Assembly (NCBI GenBank): GCA_963844325.1
Contig: CAWJNV010000002.1
Location: forward strand, 3,782,001-3,846,000
Reading direction: 5' to 3'
Length of the DNA stretch: 64,000 bases
From: CADCTQ01 sp963844325
Lineage (GTDB): Bacteria; Bacteroidota; Bacteroidia; Cytophagales; 172606-1
The notes beneath the pieces were generated by a model. It searched no databases, was not told where the DNA came from, and was given only the letters and a program-made list of their open reading frames with translations. The position numbers were made by a program, and so were the translations under genes. Below are positions 1 through 8,387 of this stretch, one piece after another. Every line of letters starts with the position of its first letter. Position 1 is the first letter of the stretch.

Positions 1-391
1 ATTCTCTCAACATGGTCTCCTGTCTCTGAATGAATGCGCCCAGAAGTACATCGCTTATATCGCTGTGTTTTGATATGATAATTTTAAGAACATCAGGCTT
101 TATTTGCAAGACTGTAGTCCCTTTTGCGGCATATGCACTAAATGGAAGAATTCTATTGGATAACATGCTGTTATCCCCTGTAAACTCATTCATGCCGTGC
201 GTTACTATGACCAGATTCTCATTCAGCGGATCTTTCACGCATATTTCTCCTTCCAATACAACGTAAAAATCATATCCGCTGTCTCCAATTTTAGCAACTG
301 CGGTTTCATTTTCAAATGTGACTACTGTCCCAAACTCCTTAAGGGTACTAATTTGTTTCTGGGTTAGAACTGGGAATCTTGGATCTGTCAT
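1..391 (-). CDS. cNMP-binding N-terminus of a thioredoxin-reductase-like flavoprotein (partial)
   Basis: An open frame starts at the ATG at 389-391 and runs off the left edge, so only about 130 residues are visible. It begins MTDPRFPVLTQKQI and continues as a cyclic-nucleotide-binding beta-roll (AKIGDSGYDFYVVLEGEI, then GDNSMLSNR). This opening is typical of actinobacterial and Bacteroidota FAD-dependent oxidoreductases that carry a CAP_ED domain before a thioredoxin-reductase core; the core would lie outside the window. It is the third gene of a leftward operon, 35 bases after the glutaredoxin, which supports a thiol-redox role. The cNMP domain is seen; the reductase part is inferred. Confidence 0.65.
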   Translation of the reverse strand, partial: MTDPRFPVLTQKQISTLKEFGTVVTFENETAVAKIGDSGYDFYVVLEGEICVKDPLNENLVIVTHGMNEFTGDNSMLSNRILPFSAYAAKGTTVLQIKPDVLKIIISKHSDISDVLLGAFIQRQETMLRE

Positions 392-426
392 GGTATGAAA
401 ATTTTATATTAACAATTAAATAAGTG

Positions 427-681
427 TTAATCGATATTGTGCTTTTTTAAAAATTCATCGAGCTGTGTTACGGTAGGGTTTTTAATAAAATCGCTGCCGA
501 CCATTACCGTAGGGAATTTTATTTTTCCGTCGTACAGTGCGCGTATCCGGGCATCGGCTTCGGCATTGGTTTCCACATTAAAATCCTCAAATTCTATCCA
601 TTTGCGCTGCATGTAATTGCGCAGGGCAGATGACTTGGGACACCAGTCGGTTCCGTATAACTGTAATTTTGGTTCAGGCAT
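427..681 (-). CDS. glutaredoxin-like thiol-disulfide protein
   Basis: An 84-residue protein of glutaredoxin size. After beta-strand 1 (KLQLYGTDW) comes the active-site motif CPKS, a CxxS (monothiol) form, and later the cis-proline strand FPTVMVG. Monothiol glutaredoxins handle glutathione- or mycothiol-type mixed disulfides and sometimes Fe-S clusters. The start overlaps the end of the upstream antiporter gene by 8 bases, so the two are probably translationally coupled; the cNMP-flavoprotein follows. The set may link cation/proton exchange to thiol status, as Kef systems do with glutathione; that link is inferred. Confidence 0.85.
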   Translation of the reverse strand: MPEPKLQLYGTDWCPKSSALRNYMQRKWIEFEDFNVETNAEADARIRALYDGKIKFPTVMVGSDFIKNPTVTQLDEFLKKHNID

Positions 682-1855
682 GTTTAGTGATCAGTTTTTC
701 AAAAAGTGGATGTATTTTTTCTGCATTGCTCACTACGAATGGCGTTACCGACATCAGGATGATAGACACCGCCAGAAAGATCTGATAGTTGTTGGCGCTG
801 ATCAGGTCATATTGTAGTCCGCTTTGTGCAAGCACAAAAGAAAACTCCCCGATTTGTGCGATTGAAAATCCTACGGTAACTGCTGTTTTCCATTCCAGCC
901 CCATCACTTTTACGGCGAGTATGCCTGCGGCTGCTTTTACGACAAAGGCAAATAAGGTCCAGAACACAATCCAGCCAAAATCAGTCATGAATATCTCGTA
1001 GTTGAGCAGCATTCCCATTGAAATGAAAAAGAAGCTCATAAATACGTACCTGAAAGGCAAAAAGCAGGAGATCGCCATATGGCTGTAATCGGTTTCGGCG
1101 ATAATCAAACCGGCGATAAAAGCGCCTAAAGCCAGCGACAGCCCCAACTGTTCGGTAAGCAAAGCAATACCGGTGACTATAAATATAGTGGCAATCAAAA
1201 ATACCTCCTGGCTCTGCACCTTCATGACCGTTTTTAATAAGTATGGAATTACAAAGCGCGTCAGCAGGTAGGCGATACCGCCCATTACGAACAATTTGAC
1301 CAGCAACCAGCCAAGCGCTGACAGTAAGTTGCCGCCTACCCCCGCGATGATCGGTGTAAACAGCATTAATGGTACAATCATGATATCCTGAAAGAGCAAT
1401 ACCGCCAGTATAAACTTACCGTGGGGTGTTGCTATTTTATTGGAATCCTGCAATGTTTTTATCACAATAGCCGTGCTGCTGAGCGCATACAAAAATCCCC
1501 AGAATATACTTTCTTCCCAGCCGGGCCGCATCGCCAGCCAAAGGATTACGGCGGTAAGCACAATGGTAAAAAACACCTGTGCGCTGCCGCCACCTAACAC
1601 GTATTTTTGAATTTTTTTCAGGTTGGTAAATGAAAACTCCAGGCCGATTGTAAATAAAAGCAGTATAATTCCAATTTCGGCGTACACATCAACCTCGTCC
1701 ATACCGGCGAAATACGTGGAGGTATTTGGGCTGAGTAACACACCGGTAATCAGATACCCGATGATGTATCTGATGTTAAGCAATCTGCAAATAATGATAA
1801 CAGCCGTAGCGACACCAAAAATGGCGCAGATGTTTATAAGAATATGGTGTTGCAT
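674..1855 (-). CDS. CPA2-family cation:proton antiporter (Kef-like, membrane part only)
   Basis: A 393-residue, very hydrophobic protein with about 12 predicted membrane segments. Family motifs include the RYIIGYLITGVLLSP region near the start, ALSSTAIVIKTL, LFQDIMIVPLM and LGAFIAGLIIAET, as in monovalent cation:proton antiporter-2 proteins such as KefB/KefC. It ends after the membrane domain and lacks the C-terminal TrkA-N (RCK) domain of full Kef channels, so gating must come from elsewhere; the following glutaredoxin and cNMP-domain flavoprotein are candidates. It is the first gene of the leftward operon. A short near-identical fragment of this gene lies at 13484-13524. Confidence 0.9.
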   Translation of the reverse strand: MQHHILINICAIFGVATAVIIICRLLNIRYIIGYLITGVLLSPNTSTYFAGMDEVDVYAEIGIILLLFTIGLEFSFTNLKKIQKYVLGGGSAQVFFTIVLTAVILWLAMRPGWEESIFWGFLYALSSTAIVIKTLQDSNKIATPHGKFILAVLLFQDIMIVPLMLFTPIIAGVGGNLLSALGWLLVKLFVMGGIAYLLTRFVIPYLLKTVMKVQSQEVFLIATIFIVTGIALLTEQLGLSLALGAFIAGLIIAETDYSHMAISCFLPFRYVFMSFFFISMGMLLNYEIFMTDFGWIVFWTLFAFVVKAAAGILAVKVMGLEWKTAVTVGFSIAQIGEFSFVLAQSGLQYDLISANNYQIFLAVSIILMSVTPFVVSNAEKIHPLFEKLITKHA

Positions 1856-1923
1856 AAGATTTGGTTTAGGATTCCCGGTAACTCCCGTACTGCTGCATCC
1901 GCTTACCTGTTTGTATGGTTGCT

Positions 1924-3024
1924 TTACGCTAAAAGGGATAAAGCTTCTTTGGTAAAACCTTTTAACTCGCTCCTGCGATCATCGCGGATCTTCTCAACCC
2001 AGTGCGGATCGGCCAGTAAAGCTCTTCCTACCGCTGCCAGATCAAAATCACCCCTGTCCATCCGGCGAAGCAGTTCATCCAATGCGCTGGGCTGCGCGCT
2101 TTCTCCCCGGAAGGCAGCCAGAAATTCTCCGCTCAACCCGATGGAACCTACCGTAATGGTTGCTTTTCCGGTTAGCTTTTTGGCCCAGCCGGCAAAGTTC
2201 AGGTCTGAGTCCGCAAATTCGGGTTCCCAAAAACGGCGTTGTGAACAATGGAATAGATCTACACCGGCTTCTGCCAGGGGTTGCAGCCATGCTTCCATTT
2301 CCTGGGGGGTCTTTGCCAATTTGTAGGTATATTCTTGGGTCTTCCATTGCGACAAGCGAAGAAGTATGGCAAAATCTTCCCCTGCCTGCCTTCTCACTTC
2401 TTTCACTACTTCGATGGCAAACCGGCTGCGTTCGGCCAAGGTCTTTCCGCCATACCCATCTTTGCGTTGGTTGGTTTCTTCCCAGAAAAACTGGTCAATC
2501 AAATAGCTATGTGCTCCGTGTATTTCTACACAGTCAAATCCTAAAGCTTTCGCATCGGCAGCTGCCTGCCCAAAAGCAGCAATGGTCGCGGCGATGTCTG
2601 TTTCGCTCATAGTAATCCCTTTGACTGAGCCAGAACTCAGTATACCGGATGGCCCTTCAAACGGAACAGGCGGAAGCCAACCCGAATGATGATCCGCCAT
2701 GATGCCCATATGCCAGATCTGGGGACCCATTTTGCCGCCTGCCTGATGTACTTCATCAATTACTTGTTGCCATCCGGCAAGCGCTTTCTCTCCGTAGAAG
2801 TGAGGAATATTGGGGTCATTGGAGGAGGCCGGACGGTTGATCACGGTTCCCTCCGATAAGATTAACCCTACCTGGCCTGCCGCTCTTTTGCGATAGTAGG
2901 TTGCTACATCATCTGTAGGAATTCCATCGGGCGAGAAAGAACGGGTCATGGGTGCCATTACCATTCGATTTCTCAACTGTAGCGATTTAAGCCTGAAGGG
3001 CTTAAATAATGAATCATTATGCAT
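1924..3024 (-). CDS. NADH:flavin oxidoreductase, old yellow enzyme family
   Basis: A 366-residue TIM-barrel flavoprotein. It opens with LFKPFRLKSLQLRNRMVMAPMTR, has GQVGLILSEGTVI, and carries the EIHGAHSYLIDQFF segment (catalytic and substrate-binding His) followed by an NxRxDGYGG motif, all standard for OYE/NemA enzymes. Such enzymes use NAD(P)H and FMN to reduce activated alkenes, nitro compounds or quinones in the cytosol. It lies 15 bases after the SDR gene and forms a leftward run with the SDR and MDR genes, which suggests coordinated reductive detoxification. The exact substrate is unknown. Confidence 0.92.
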   Translation of the reverse strand: MHNDSLFKPFRLKSLQLRNRMVMAPMTRSFSPDGIPTDDVATYYRKRAAGQVGLILSEGTVINRPASSNDPNIPHFYGEKALAGWQQVIDEVHQAGGKMGPQIWHMGIMADHHSGWLPPVPFEGPSGILSSGSVKGITMSETDIAATIAAFGQAAADAKALGFDCVEIHGAHSYLIDQFFWEETNQRKDGYGGKTLAERSRFAIEVVKEVRRQAGEDFAILLRLSQWKTQEYTYKLAKTPQEMEAWLQPLAEAGVDLFHCSQRRFWEPEFADSDLNFAGWAKKLTGKATITVGSIGLSGEFLAAFRGESAQPSALDELLRRMDRGDFDLAAVGRALLADPHWVEKIRDDRRSELKGFTKEALSLLA

Positions 3025-3039
3025 AATGATAGTATTGCT

Positions 3040-3792
3040 TTAAAGTCCTGCGCCTCCGGTTGCCTCAATGCGCTGGCCGTTGATCCAGCGGGCCTCTTCG
3101 CTGCACAGAAAGGCGGCAATGCCTCCTATATCATCCGGGACAGCTACCCGGCCCAGCGCCGCAATCTGAGTAGCATAGGCCCGCATTTCGGGGGTATCGG
3201 GCATGGTGCTTCCCCCAAAGACTGATCCCGGCGCCAGGGTGTTGACGGTGATGCCCCTGGGGCCAAGTTCAAGGGCCAGGTGCCGGGTAAATACATCAAC
3301 GCCCCCTTTCATCATACTATAGGCTGAGACGCCCGGATAGCTCATCCGTGCCGCAATAGAGGACAGGTTGATAATGCGGCCGCCATTGTTGAGCACCGGC
3401 AGCGCTTTCTGGGTCAGAAAGAATACCCCTTTCAGGTGAATGTGATACATTTCATCAAACTGCTCCTCCGTGTGGGTGGCAATCGGTGAAAACAGGCTCG
3501 TACCGGCATTGTTGACCAGAAAATCAAAATGGTCAGTACCAAACGTGTGCTTCAGCACGGATGCGAGCTGCCCGTAAAAAGCATCAAAGCTGCCCGTGTC
3601 GGCGGCATTGAGCGGCAGTGCGGCCGCTTTGCGGCCCAGGGCTTTGATCTGGGCGACCACCGATTCTGCTTCGCCGTGCTGACTGCGATAGGTAAGCATC
3701 ACGTCGGTGCCTTTGCTGGCCAGACTCAGGGCGATGTCCTTGCCGATGCCGCGGCTACCCCCGGTAACCAGGGCAATTTTATGGGTTGTCAT
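3040..3792 (-). CDS. short-chain dehydrogenase/reductase (SDR)
   Basis: A classical SDR of 250 residues from the ATG at 3792. It has the nucleotide-binding VTGGSRGIGKDIAL, NNAGTS, the catalytic Ser in NLSS and YSMMK (YxxxK). The frame stays open up to a GTG at 3864 that overlaps the MDR stop, but the 24 extra residues do not look like SDR sequence, so I prefer the internal ATG. The C-terminus (CSEEARWINGQRIEATGGAGL) is of the 3-oxoacyl-ACP reductase type. It sits between MDR and OYE genes on the same strand, probably co-transcribed. Confidence 0.88.
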   Translation of the reverse strand: MTTHKIALVTGGSRGIGKDIALSLASKGTDVMLTYRSQHGEAESVVAQIKALGRKAAALPLNAADTGSFDAFYGQLASVLKHTFGTDHFDFLVNNAGTSLFSPIATHTEEQFDEMYHIHLKGVFFLTQKALPVLNNGGRIINLSSIAARMSYPGVSAYSMMKGGVDVFTRHLALELGPRGITVNTLAPGSVFGGSTMPDTPEMRAYATQIAALGRVAVPDDIGGIAAFLCSEEARWINGQRIEATGGAGL

Positions 3793-3860
3793 TGGGCTTG
3801 TATTTGAAGTGGGTTGATGTGATAAGTACCTCGACTGTTCGTCTGCACTATTGCTCCAAT

Positions 3861-4823
3861 TCACAATTCGATAACTACTTTCCCAAATAAATCCCGGGTA
3901 CGGTTTTTCTCTTCCAGCCGCCGGTGCGCTTCCGCAACTTCTTCCAGGGAGAACCTGGAATCAATTACGGGCTTAATCAATCCCCGCTCCACCAGCCGGC
4001 TGAGCTGGTCGAGCTTGCCCCGGTTCTGGCGGGTGAACACGAAATGAAAAGTGGCATTTTTGCCCCAGGCGTGGATGAGATTCTGCGGCGTGGCTATATC
4101 TACGATGGTGACTACCCGTCCTTGTTGCGCAAGAATTTTGGGACTGTCCGATAAGGTCGATCCGCCAATGGTGTCAACGATAACGTCTACGCCGCGTCCC
4201 CCGGTTAATTCGTGAATTTTTGCCTGGTAATCCTCGTGCTGGTAATCAATGACGTGATCAGCCCCTAACTGCTGTAGTGCTTGCGTATGGTGCCGCTTTG
4301 CAGTTGTATAAACAGCAGCGCCAATGGCTTTGGCTAGTTGGATGGCAATCGAACCTACCCCACCAGCACCACCGTGGATTAAGACTGCTTCGCCAATGCG
4401 TAACTGGGCCCGGGTTACCAACATCTCCCACGCCGTACCCGCCGCTAAGGGCAAACTGGCCGCTTCGGGGTACGACAGATTGGCCGGCTTGCGGGAAACA
4501 ATAGATTCCTCTGCGGCATGAAACTCCGCATAGCTGCCCGGCCCGTGAAAGATTCTGGGTGAATAATACACCGCATCTCCCACCTTAAAATCTTGCACGG
4601 CCGCACCAACGGCAACTACGTCTCCCGCAGCATCTTGTCCAATGATCGCCGGGAGTGGTACTTCCTCCGGATAATCGCCCCGGCGGATCTGGTAATCAAG
4701 CGGATTAACGGAGGTTGCTCTGATTCGGACCAACACTTCATTGGGCCCCGGAGCAGGCGGGTCAACGTGAGTTACCCGGAGCACTTCGGGTCCGCCAAAC
4801 TGATGAATCACCACTGCTTTCAT
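3861..4823 (-). CDS. NADP-dependent quinone oxidoreductase (MDR superfamily)
   Basis: A 320-residue medium-chain reductase beginning MKAVVIHQFGGPEVL. It has the N-terminal GroES-like fold (ATSVNPLDYQIRRG, GQDAAGDVVAVG) and a Rossmann domain with IHGGAGGVGSIAIQLAKA. There are no structural-zinc cysteines, as usual for zeta-crystallin/QOR-type enzymes, which reduce quinones or enones with NADPH. It heads the leftward SDR-OYE run. A distant paralogue is encoded at 11435-12361 with the same opening. Confidence 0.9.
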   Translation of the reverse strand: MKAVVIHQFGGPEVLRVTHVDPPAPGPNEVLVRIRATSVNPLDYQIRRGDYPEEVPLPAIIGQDAAGDVVAVGAAVQDFKVGDAVYYSPRIFHGPGSYAEFHAAEESIVSRKPANLSYPEAASLPLAAGTAWEMLVTRAQLRIGEAVLIHGGAGGVGSIAIQLAKAIGAAVYTTAKRHHTQALQQLGADHVIDYQHEDYQAKIHELTGGRGVDVIVDTIGGSTLSDSPKILAQQGRVVTIVDIATPQNLIHAWGKNATFHFVFTRQNRGKLDQLSRLVERGLIKPVIDSRFSLEEVAEAHRRLEEKNRTRDLFGKVVIEL

Positions 4824-4973
4824 TGATTTATAAAGTACGTTTGTGACAATCAGACATTCGGGAACATTCCGGATTCTCTTCCTGATTCTCCGGATGCAAC
4901 CTTTTCCTTCGGCAGCACCCCAACGCTCAGCCCGGCAGTTTCATTGCCATCCACCCCGTTCAGGAACGATCAA

Positions 4974-5363
4974 TTATTGCACCGCGGTAGCTTCCAGTTC
5001 AACGGTCAAGGTTTCAGTAAGGCCCTTTACTTCGAAAAGAGAAGTTGCCTGCCTGATGCCATGTTGGGCAATCCACTCCTGAAGAATCGGAAAGTGCGGC
5101 CATAATTCGGCGGTCGAAGTGGTATAAATATTCAACCGCACAATGTGCCGGGGTTCGTACCCCGCCTCCCGGATGACTTGTTCCAGATTTTGAATAGCCA
5201 GCAGCAACTGCGTTTTCATGTCGGCATCGCTTGATTTGCCATCGGCGTGCACGGCTGCCTGCCCCGAACAATACAGGGTGCTGGCTGCTCCTTTTACCTC
5301 CACGGCCTGCACGTAACTGCGGGCATCCTGCCACTGCCAGGGATTGATGATTCGCTTTTCCAT
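4974..5363 (-). CDS. RidA/YjgF-family protein
   Basis: About 129 residues from the ATG at 5363; an alternative start at 5390 would add nine residues and overlap the upstream hydrolase by 14 bases. Recognisable Rid features are LYCSGQAAVHADG, MKTQLLLAIQNLEQVIREAG and the terminal VELEATAVQ. Family members deaminate reactive enamine/imine intermediates, but the substrate Arg-containing motif of true RidA (RxxV) is replaced here by HIVRLNIYTTS-type sequence, so this may be a divergent Rid subgroup. It follows the alpha/beta hydrolase directly on the same strand. Confidence 0.82.
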   Translation of the reverse strand: MEKRIINPWQWQDARSYVQAVEVKGAASTLYCSGQAAVHADGKSSDADMKTQLLLAIQNLEQVIREAGYEPRHIVRLNIYTTSTAELWPHFPILQEWIAQHGIRQATSLFEVKGLTETLTVELEATAVQ

Positions 5364-5376
5364 CGGTTCGGTTGAT

Positions 5377-6315
5377 TTAGTTACTGCCAACTGTTGACCC
5401 AGTGCCGGTAAACTTGACCAGCTCCTGGTTAAACTTCTCGCGTTCCTCCACGAACAGGGCGTGTCCGCTATTTTCGAAGGGCACCAACACGGAACCCCGG
5501 ATTAGATTCTTCGTCTGTTCTGCCAGGTCGTAGGAGCAGATTTTGTCTTTTTTGCCGTGCAGAATCAGGGTGGGCAGGTTGATCTTCCGTAAATCTGACC
5601 TCAAGTCGGTGTCCCGGAGGGCCGCCAGGCACTGACCCATGGCGAAGGAAGACGCCTGCCAGTTGATCGTGCCCAACCAGGCGGCCATTCCCGGCGAGAG
5701 ACTCGTCTCACTGGCGGCAAAGATTTTACCGAAATCTTCGAGCAGTTGCGGACGGTTGGTATTGTTGAGGGCAATCAACCCGTCAACGTCCTCTTTTGAC
5801 CAGATCCCGTAGTTGAAATCAGCTCTTTTCGTCCATAGGGGGGCTGCGGCGCCAAACAGCGCCAGCTTACTGACGTGGGCTCCGCCGTGCCGGGCTACGT
5901 AGCGAATGGCGGTGGCGCCTCCCATCGAAAAGCCCCCCAGCGTGGCATTGCGAATGTTCAGCTTATCCAGGACGACTTTGATGTCATCGGCAAAAACATC
6001 GTAGGTATAGGGGCCATAGGGCTTGCTCGACTCGCCAAAGCCCCGCAAGGTGATGCCGATCACCCGGTGCCCTTTCTCTGCTAACTCCGCGTACTGGTAC
6101 TCATACATGGCATCGCTCAACGGCCAGCCGTGGATCAGCACTACGGGCGTACCTTCCCCAAGATCGGTCACGTGCAGGCGGACATTTTTGGCTACCTCAA
6201 TAAACGCGGCCCGGGCCGCAGAGGCAGGACCGCTTTGCGCACGTACCACCAGCGGAATGCCAAGCCCCGCAAGCAGCAGACCTGCGGTTAGCTTGTTTGA
6301 TAGGGCAATTTTCAT
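5377..6315 (-). CDS. secreted alpha/beta hydrolase (chloroperoxidase/esterase-like)
   Basis: A 312-residue protein with an N-terminal signal peptide (KLTAGLLLAGLGIPLVVRAQS). The hydrolase core shows the oxyanion HGWPLSDAMYEYQ, the nucleophile elbow GFSMGG (catalytic Ser) and a late His in NSGHALFVEE, giving a Ser-Asp-His triad. This pattern is typical of cofactor-free haloperoxidase/arylesterase-like enzymes. It is transcribed leftwards from a spacer that contains a perfect 49-bp inverted repeat shared with the divergent SnoaL gene, so the two may be co-regulated. Confidence 0.88.
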   Translation of the reverse strand: MKIALSNKLTAGLLLAGLGIPLVVRAQSGPASAARAAFIEVAKNVRLHVTDLGEGTPVVLIHGWPLSDAMYEYQYAELAEKGHRVIGITLRGFGESSKPYGPYTYDVFADDIKVVLDKLNIRNATLGGFSMGGATAIRYVARHGGAHVSKLALFGAAAPLWTKRADFNYGIWSKEDVDGLIALNNTNRPQLLEDFGKIFAASETSLSPGMAAWLGTINWQASSFAMGQCLAALRDTDLRSDLRKINLPTLILHGKKDKICSYDLAEQTKNLIRGSVLVPFENSGHALFVEEREKFNQELVKFTGTGSTVGSN

Positions 6316-6484
6316 GTGATCAGGTTTTAAAGCGTTATTGTGAATGGAAGGGAGGGTTGATGATTCGTTTTTCCATTTTCATTGCTCTTATAAAAAGAGT
6401 TGTTGTAAGTGGTTGTTTCCTGCAGGCATTGCAAAGGTGGCAATAACGAACCGCAGCAGCACGTGACAAAGCGCACGATTATGG

Positions 6485-6500
6485 TGTGATGTAAGTCACC
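6485..6500. promoter_or_regulatory. CRP-like box, left copy
   Basis: TGTGATGTAAGTCACC matches the CRP/FNR-family consensus TGTGA-N6-TCACA at nine of ten arm positions. It lies in the left arm of the inverted repeat. A near-identical sequence lies just beyond the stop of the Crp/Fnr gene at 19315, so sequence ancestry could explain it as well as function. Confidence 0.4.
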
Positions 6501-6603
6501 CTACGGGGTAAGGTCAGTCTGTTTGACGGGAATAACCGGGTGGCCGCTGCCCGGAATTACCGGGTCAGTTCAACCGCATTGTTCACCCGGTGAAGCGTTT
6601 GTG

Positions 6604-6619
6604 GGTGACTTACATCACA
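6604..6619. promoter_or_regulatory. CRP-like box, right copy
   Basis: GGTGACTTACATCACA is the exact mirror of the left box and reads GGTGA-N6-TCACA. It lies about 180 bases before the SnoaL start, further upstream than a typical activating site. Binding is inferred from the consensus only. Confidence 0.4.
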
Positions 6620-6795
6620 CCATAATCGTGCGCTTTGTCACGTGCTGCTGCCATCGGTTATGCGCACCTTTGTCGAGTCTAACAACCACTTACAATAACG
6701 CTTAGAAGGATTTGAGATACTCGCCTGTCTGCTTGGAGGATGTAACGTCTAAAAGCTGATGAATATAACTTAACAACCAACCGGATCTTAAAAAA

Positions 6796-7212
6796 ATGAA
6801 ACAATCATTGAACGAAGCTACGGGGAAAACGCTACATGCTTTCTACCGTAATTATATAGCAGCGGCCAATGCTCGTGATTTTGCTGCTATAGCTAATGTT
6901 GTTGCTGAAAATGTTACACTCAATGGAACAGCAGTTAAGCGTGAAGATATTATTGCAGAATTTAAAGGATTAGTGAATGCGGTACCCGACTTCACTTGGC
7001 ATATTGAAGATCTGGTGGTCGAAGAAGATCGTATTGCTGCCAGGTTACGAGATACAGGCACACCAGAAGCAACAACTTTTTTTGGTCAAAACCCAAATGG
7101 AAAATCCGTTACGTTTACGGAATTTGGATCTTACAAAATTCGTGACGGTCTTTTTGTAGAAATGTCCTATTTGATAGATGTAACGGCTATCAGCCAACAA
7201 CTCAAAGAATAA
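6796..7212 (+). CDS. SnoaL-like ester cyclase / NTF2-fold protein
   Basis: 138 residues with the cone-shaped NTF2/SnoaL fold pattern: an N-terminal helix (FYRNYIAAANARDFAAIANVV), AVPDFTWHIEDLVVEEDRIAARL and a closing GSYKIRDGLFVEMSYLIDV. SnoaL proteins catalyse intramolecular aldol or ester cyclisations or related isomerisations; many relatives have no known substrate. It is less GC-rich than its neighbours (for example 7331-8221), which fits separate acquisition. It is divergent from the secreted hydrolase across the inverted repeat. Confidence 0.85.
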   Translation: MKQSLNEATGKTLHAFYRNYIAAANARDFAAIANVVAENVTLNGTAVKREDIIAEFKGLVNAVPDFTWHIEDLVVEEDRIAARLRDTGTPEATTFFGQNPNGKSVTFTEFGSYKIRDGLFVEMSYLIDVTAISQQLKE

Positions 7213-7275
7213 CCCGCTGCTGTTTCAGTGCCATTTGAAAAATAAGGTATTTAACTTCCTCTAAGCAATATACCT

Positions 7276-7318
7276 CCCTGGTACAACGGGTGCCCAAAGC
7301 CCTGCTGGCTTCCTTTTA
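7276..7318 (+). pseudogene. relic of a Crp/Fnr regulator C-terminus
   Basis: This short stretch reads SLVQRVPKALLASF then a stop. The intact Crp/Fnr gene at 19315-19878 contains SLVQRVPKTLLASY at the start of its helix-turn-helix, so 12 of 14 residues agree. Nothing upstream continues the regulator. It is a fragment of a second copy lying directly before the hydrolase gene. Confidence 0.6.
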
Positions 7319-7330
7319 AATAACGATCTT

Positions 7331-8221
7331 ATGATTTCCTACAAAACCGTCAAGGTCGATGGACTCGACATTTTCTACCGGGAAGCCGGCTCGAGGAGCA
7401 ACCCAACCCTGTTGCTGTTGCACGGCTTTCCCACTTCTTCGCACATGTTCCGCAACCTGATGCGGGACCTGGCCCCGGATTATCACCTGATTGCCCCCGA
7501 CTACCCGGGCTTCGGGTACTCTTCGTTTCCGGCCCCGGAGGCTTTTGAGTACTCCTTCGAGTCGCTCTACCGGGTGGTGCTCGGTTTCACCGAGGCGGTG
7601 GGGCTGGATCGTTTTTCGATATACATCCAGGACTACGGCGCCCCCGTCGGACTCCGGCTTGCCTCGCGTCACCCGCACCGGATTGGGGCCATCATCAGCC
7701 AGTCGGGTAACGCGTACACGGAAGGTTTTGTGGCGTCTTTCTGGAAGCCCTTGTTTGACTATGCCAAAAATCCGGGTCCGGAGACTGAACCGGGGGTAAG
7801 GGCTGCCCTGACGCCTGAGGCCAACTATTTTCAATGGACGCACGGTACCCGCGACCCCCGGCACATTGATCCCGATACCTGGACGCTGGCCAACGCCGCC
7901 CTGGACCGTCCGGGCAACCACGAAGTGCAGCTCCGGTTATTCCATGATTACCCCTGCAACGTGGAGGCTTACCCCGTCTTTCAGCAATACTTCCGCGATC
8001 ACCAGCCGCCGACGCTGCTCGTGTGGGGGAAGAACGACGAGATATTCGGGCCGGAGGGAGCCCGGGCCTATCTGAAGGATTTACCTGACGCCGAGTTGCA
8101 CCTGCTCGATACGGGGCACTTTGCCCTGGAGGAAGACGGCCCGGTTATCGCCGGCCTGATCAAGAACTTCCTGGCCCGTCCTGTTCGCGATTCGCAGCCT
8201 GTGGCAGCCGGGGCCCATTGA
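7331..8221 (+). CDS. alpha/beta hydrolase, haloalkane dehalogenase/epoxide hydrolase-like
   Basis: 296 residues. LLLLHGFPTSSHMFRNLM is the HG oxyanion motif; DYPGFGYSS follows; the nucleophile elbow is YIQDYGAPVG, with Asp in the nucleophile position, as in haloalkane dehalogenases and epoxide hydrolases rather than Ser esterases. The late His is in LDTGHFALEEDG. Such enzymes open epoxides or remove halide through a covalent alkyl-enzyme ester. There is no signal peptide, so it is cytosolic. It is GC-rich and follows a Crp/Fnr relic; the next genes (pirin, LLM oxidoreductase) are on the same strand. Confidence 0.88.
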   Translation: MISYKTVKVDGLDIFYREAGSRSNPTLLLLHGFPTSSHMFRNLMRDLAPDYHLIAPDYPGFGYSSFPAPEAFEYSFESLYRVVLGFTEAVGLDRFSIYIQDYGAPVGLRLASRHPHRIGAIISQSGNAYTEGFVASFWKPLFDYAKNPGPETEPGVRAALTPEANYFQWTHGTRDPRHIDPDTWTLANAALDRPGNHEVQLRLFHDYPCNVEAYPVFQQYFRDHQPPTLLVWGKNDEIFGPEGARAYLKDLPDAELHLLDTGHFALEEDGPVIAGLIKNFLARPVRDSQPVAAGAH

Positions 8222-8246
8222 TCAAATCCTTTATAAAGAATAAGTC

Positions 8247-8372
8247 ATGGCAAACAAAGAATATGCTAACCGGGAAATAACCATTTTATGGCAACCCGAA
8301 AAATGCATCCATTCCGGGCGCCTTGAGCATTGCACCGGATCACAAAAGGCTAATCAAAGTACGTGTTTTTGA
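8247..8372 (+). pseudogene. truncated 4Fe-4S mono-cluster (Fer4_19-type) protein
   Basis: A 41-residue frame opens MANKEYANREITILWQPEKC and continues IHSG. This is the start of the small Fer4_19 family, in which the motif CIHS is followed by a second Cys and FNPxxRPW. Here the sequence after CIHSG loses all resemblance and stops, so the gene has an internal deletion. It lies between the hydrolase and pirin genes. Confidence 0.55.
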
Positions 8373-8387
8373 TTAAAAATCTGAAAA

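Larger units (their letters stand above)
6453..6651. repeat. perfect 49-bp inverted repeat in a divergent promoter region
   Basis: Bases 6453-6501 and 6603-6651 are exact reverse complements, separated by 101 bases. Weaker symmetry extends outward to about 6396 and 6704, including a shared TTGTAAGTGGTTGTT block, so each arm is about 105 bases. The repeat lies in the 480-base gene-free spacer between a leftward hydrolase and a rightward SnoaL gene. Such symmetry would give both genes mirrored control sequences. The inner part resembles the 3' end of the Crp/Fnr gene at 19315-19878, so it may come from an inverted duplication of a regulator relic. Confidence 0.9.
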
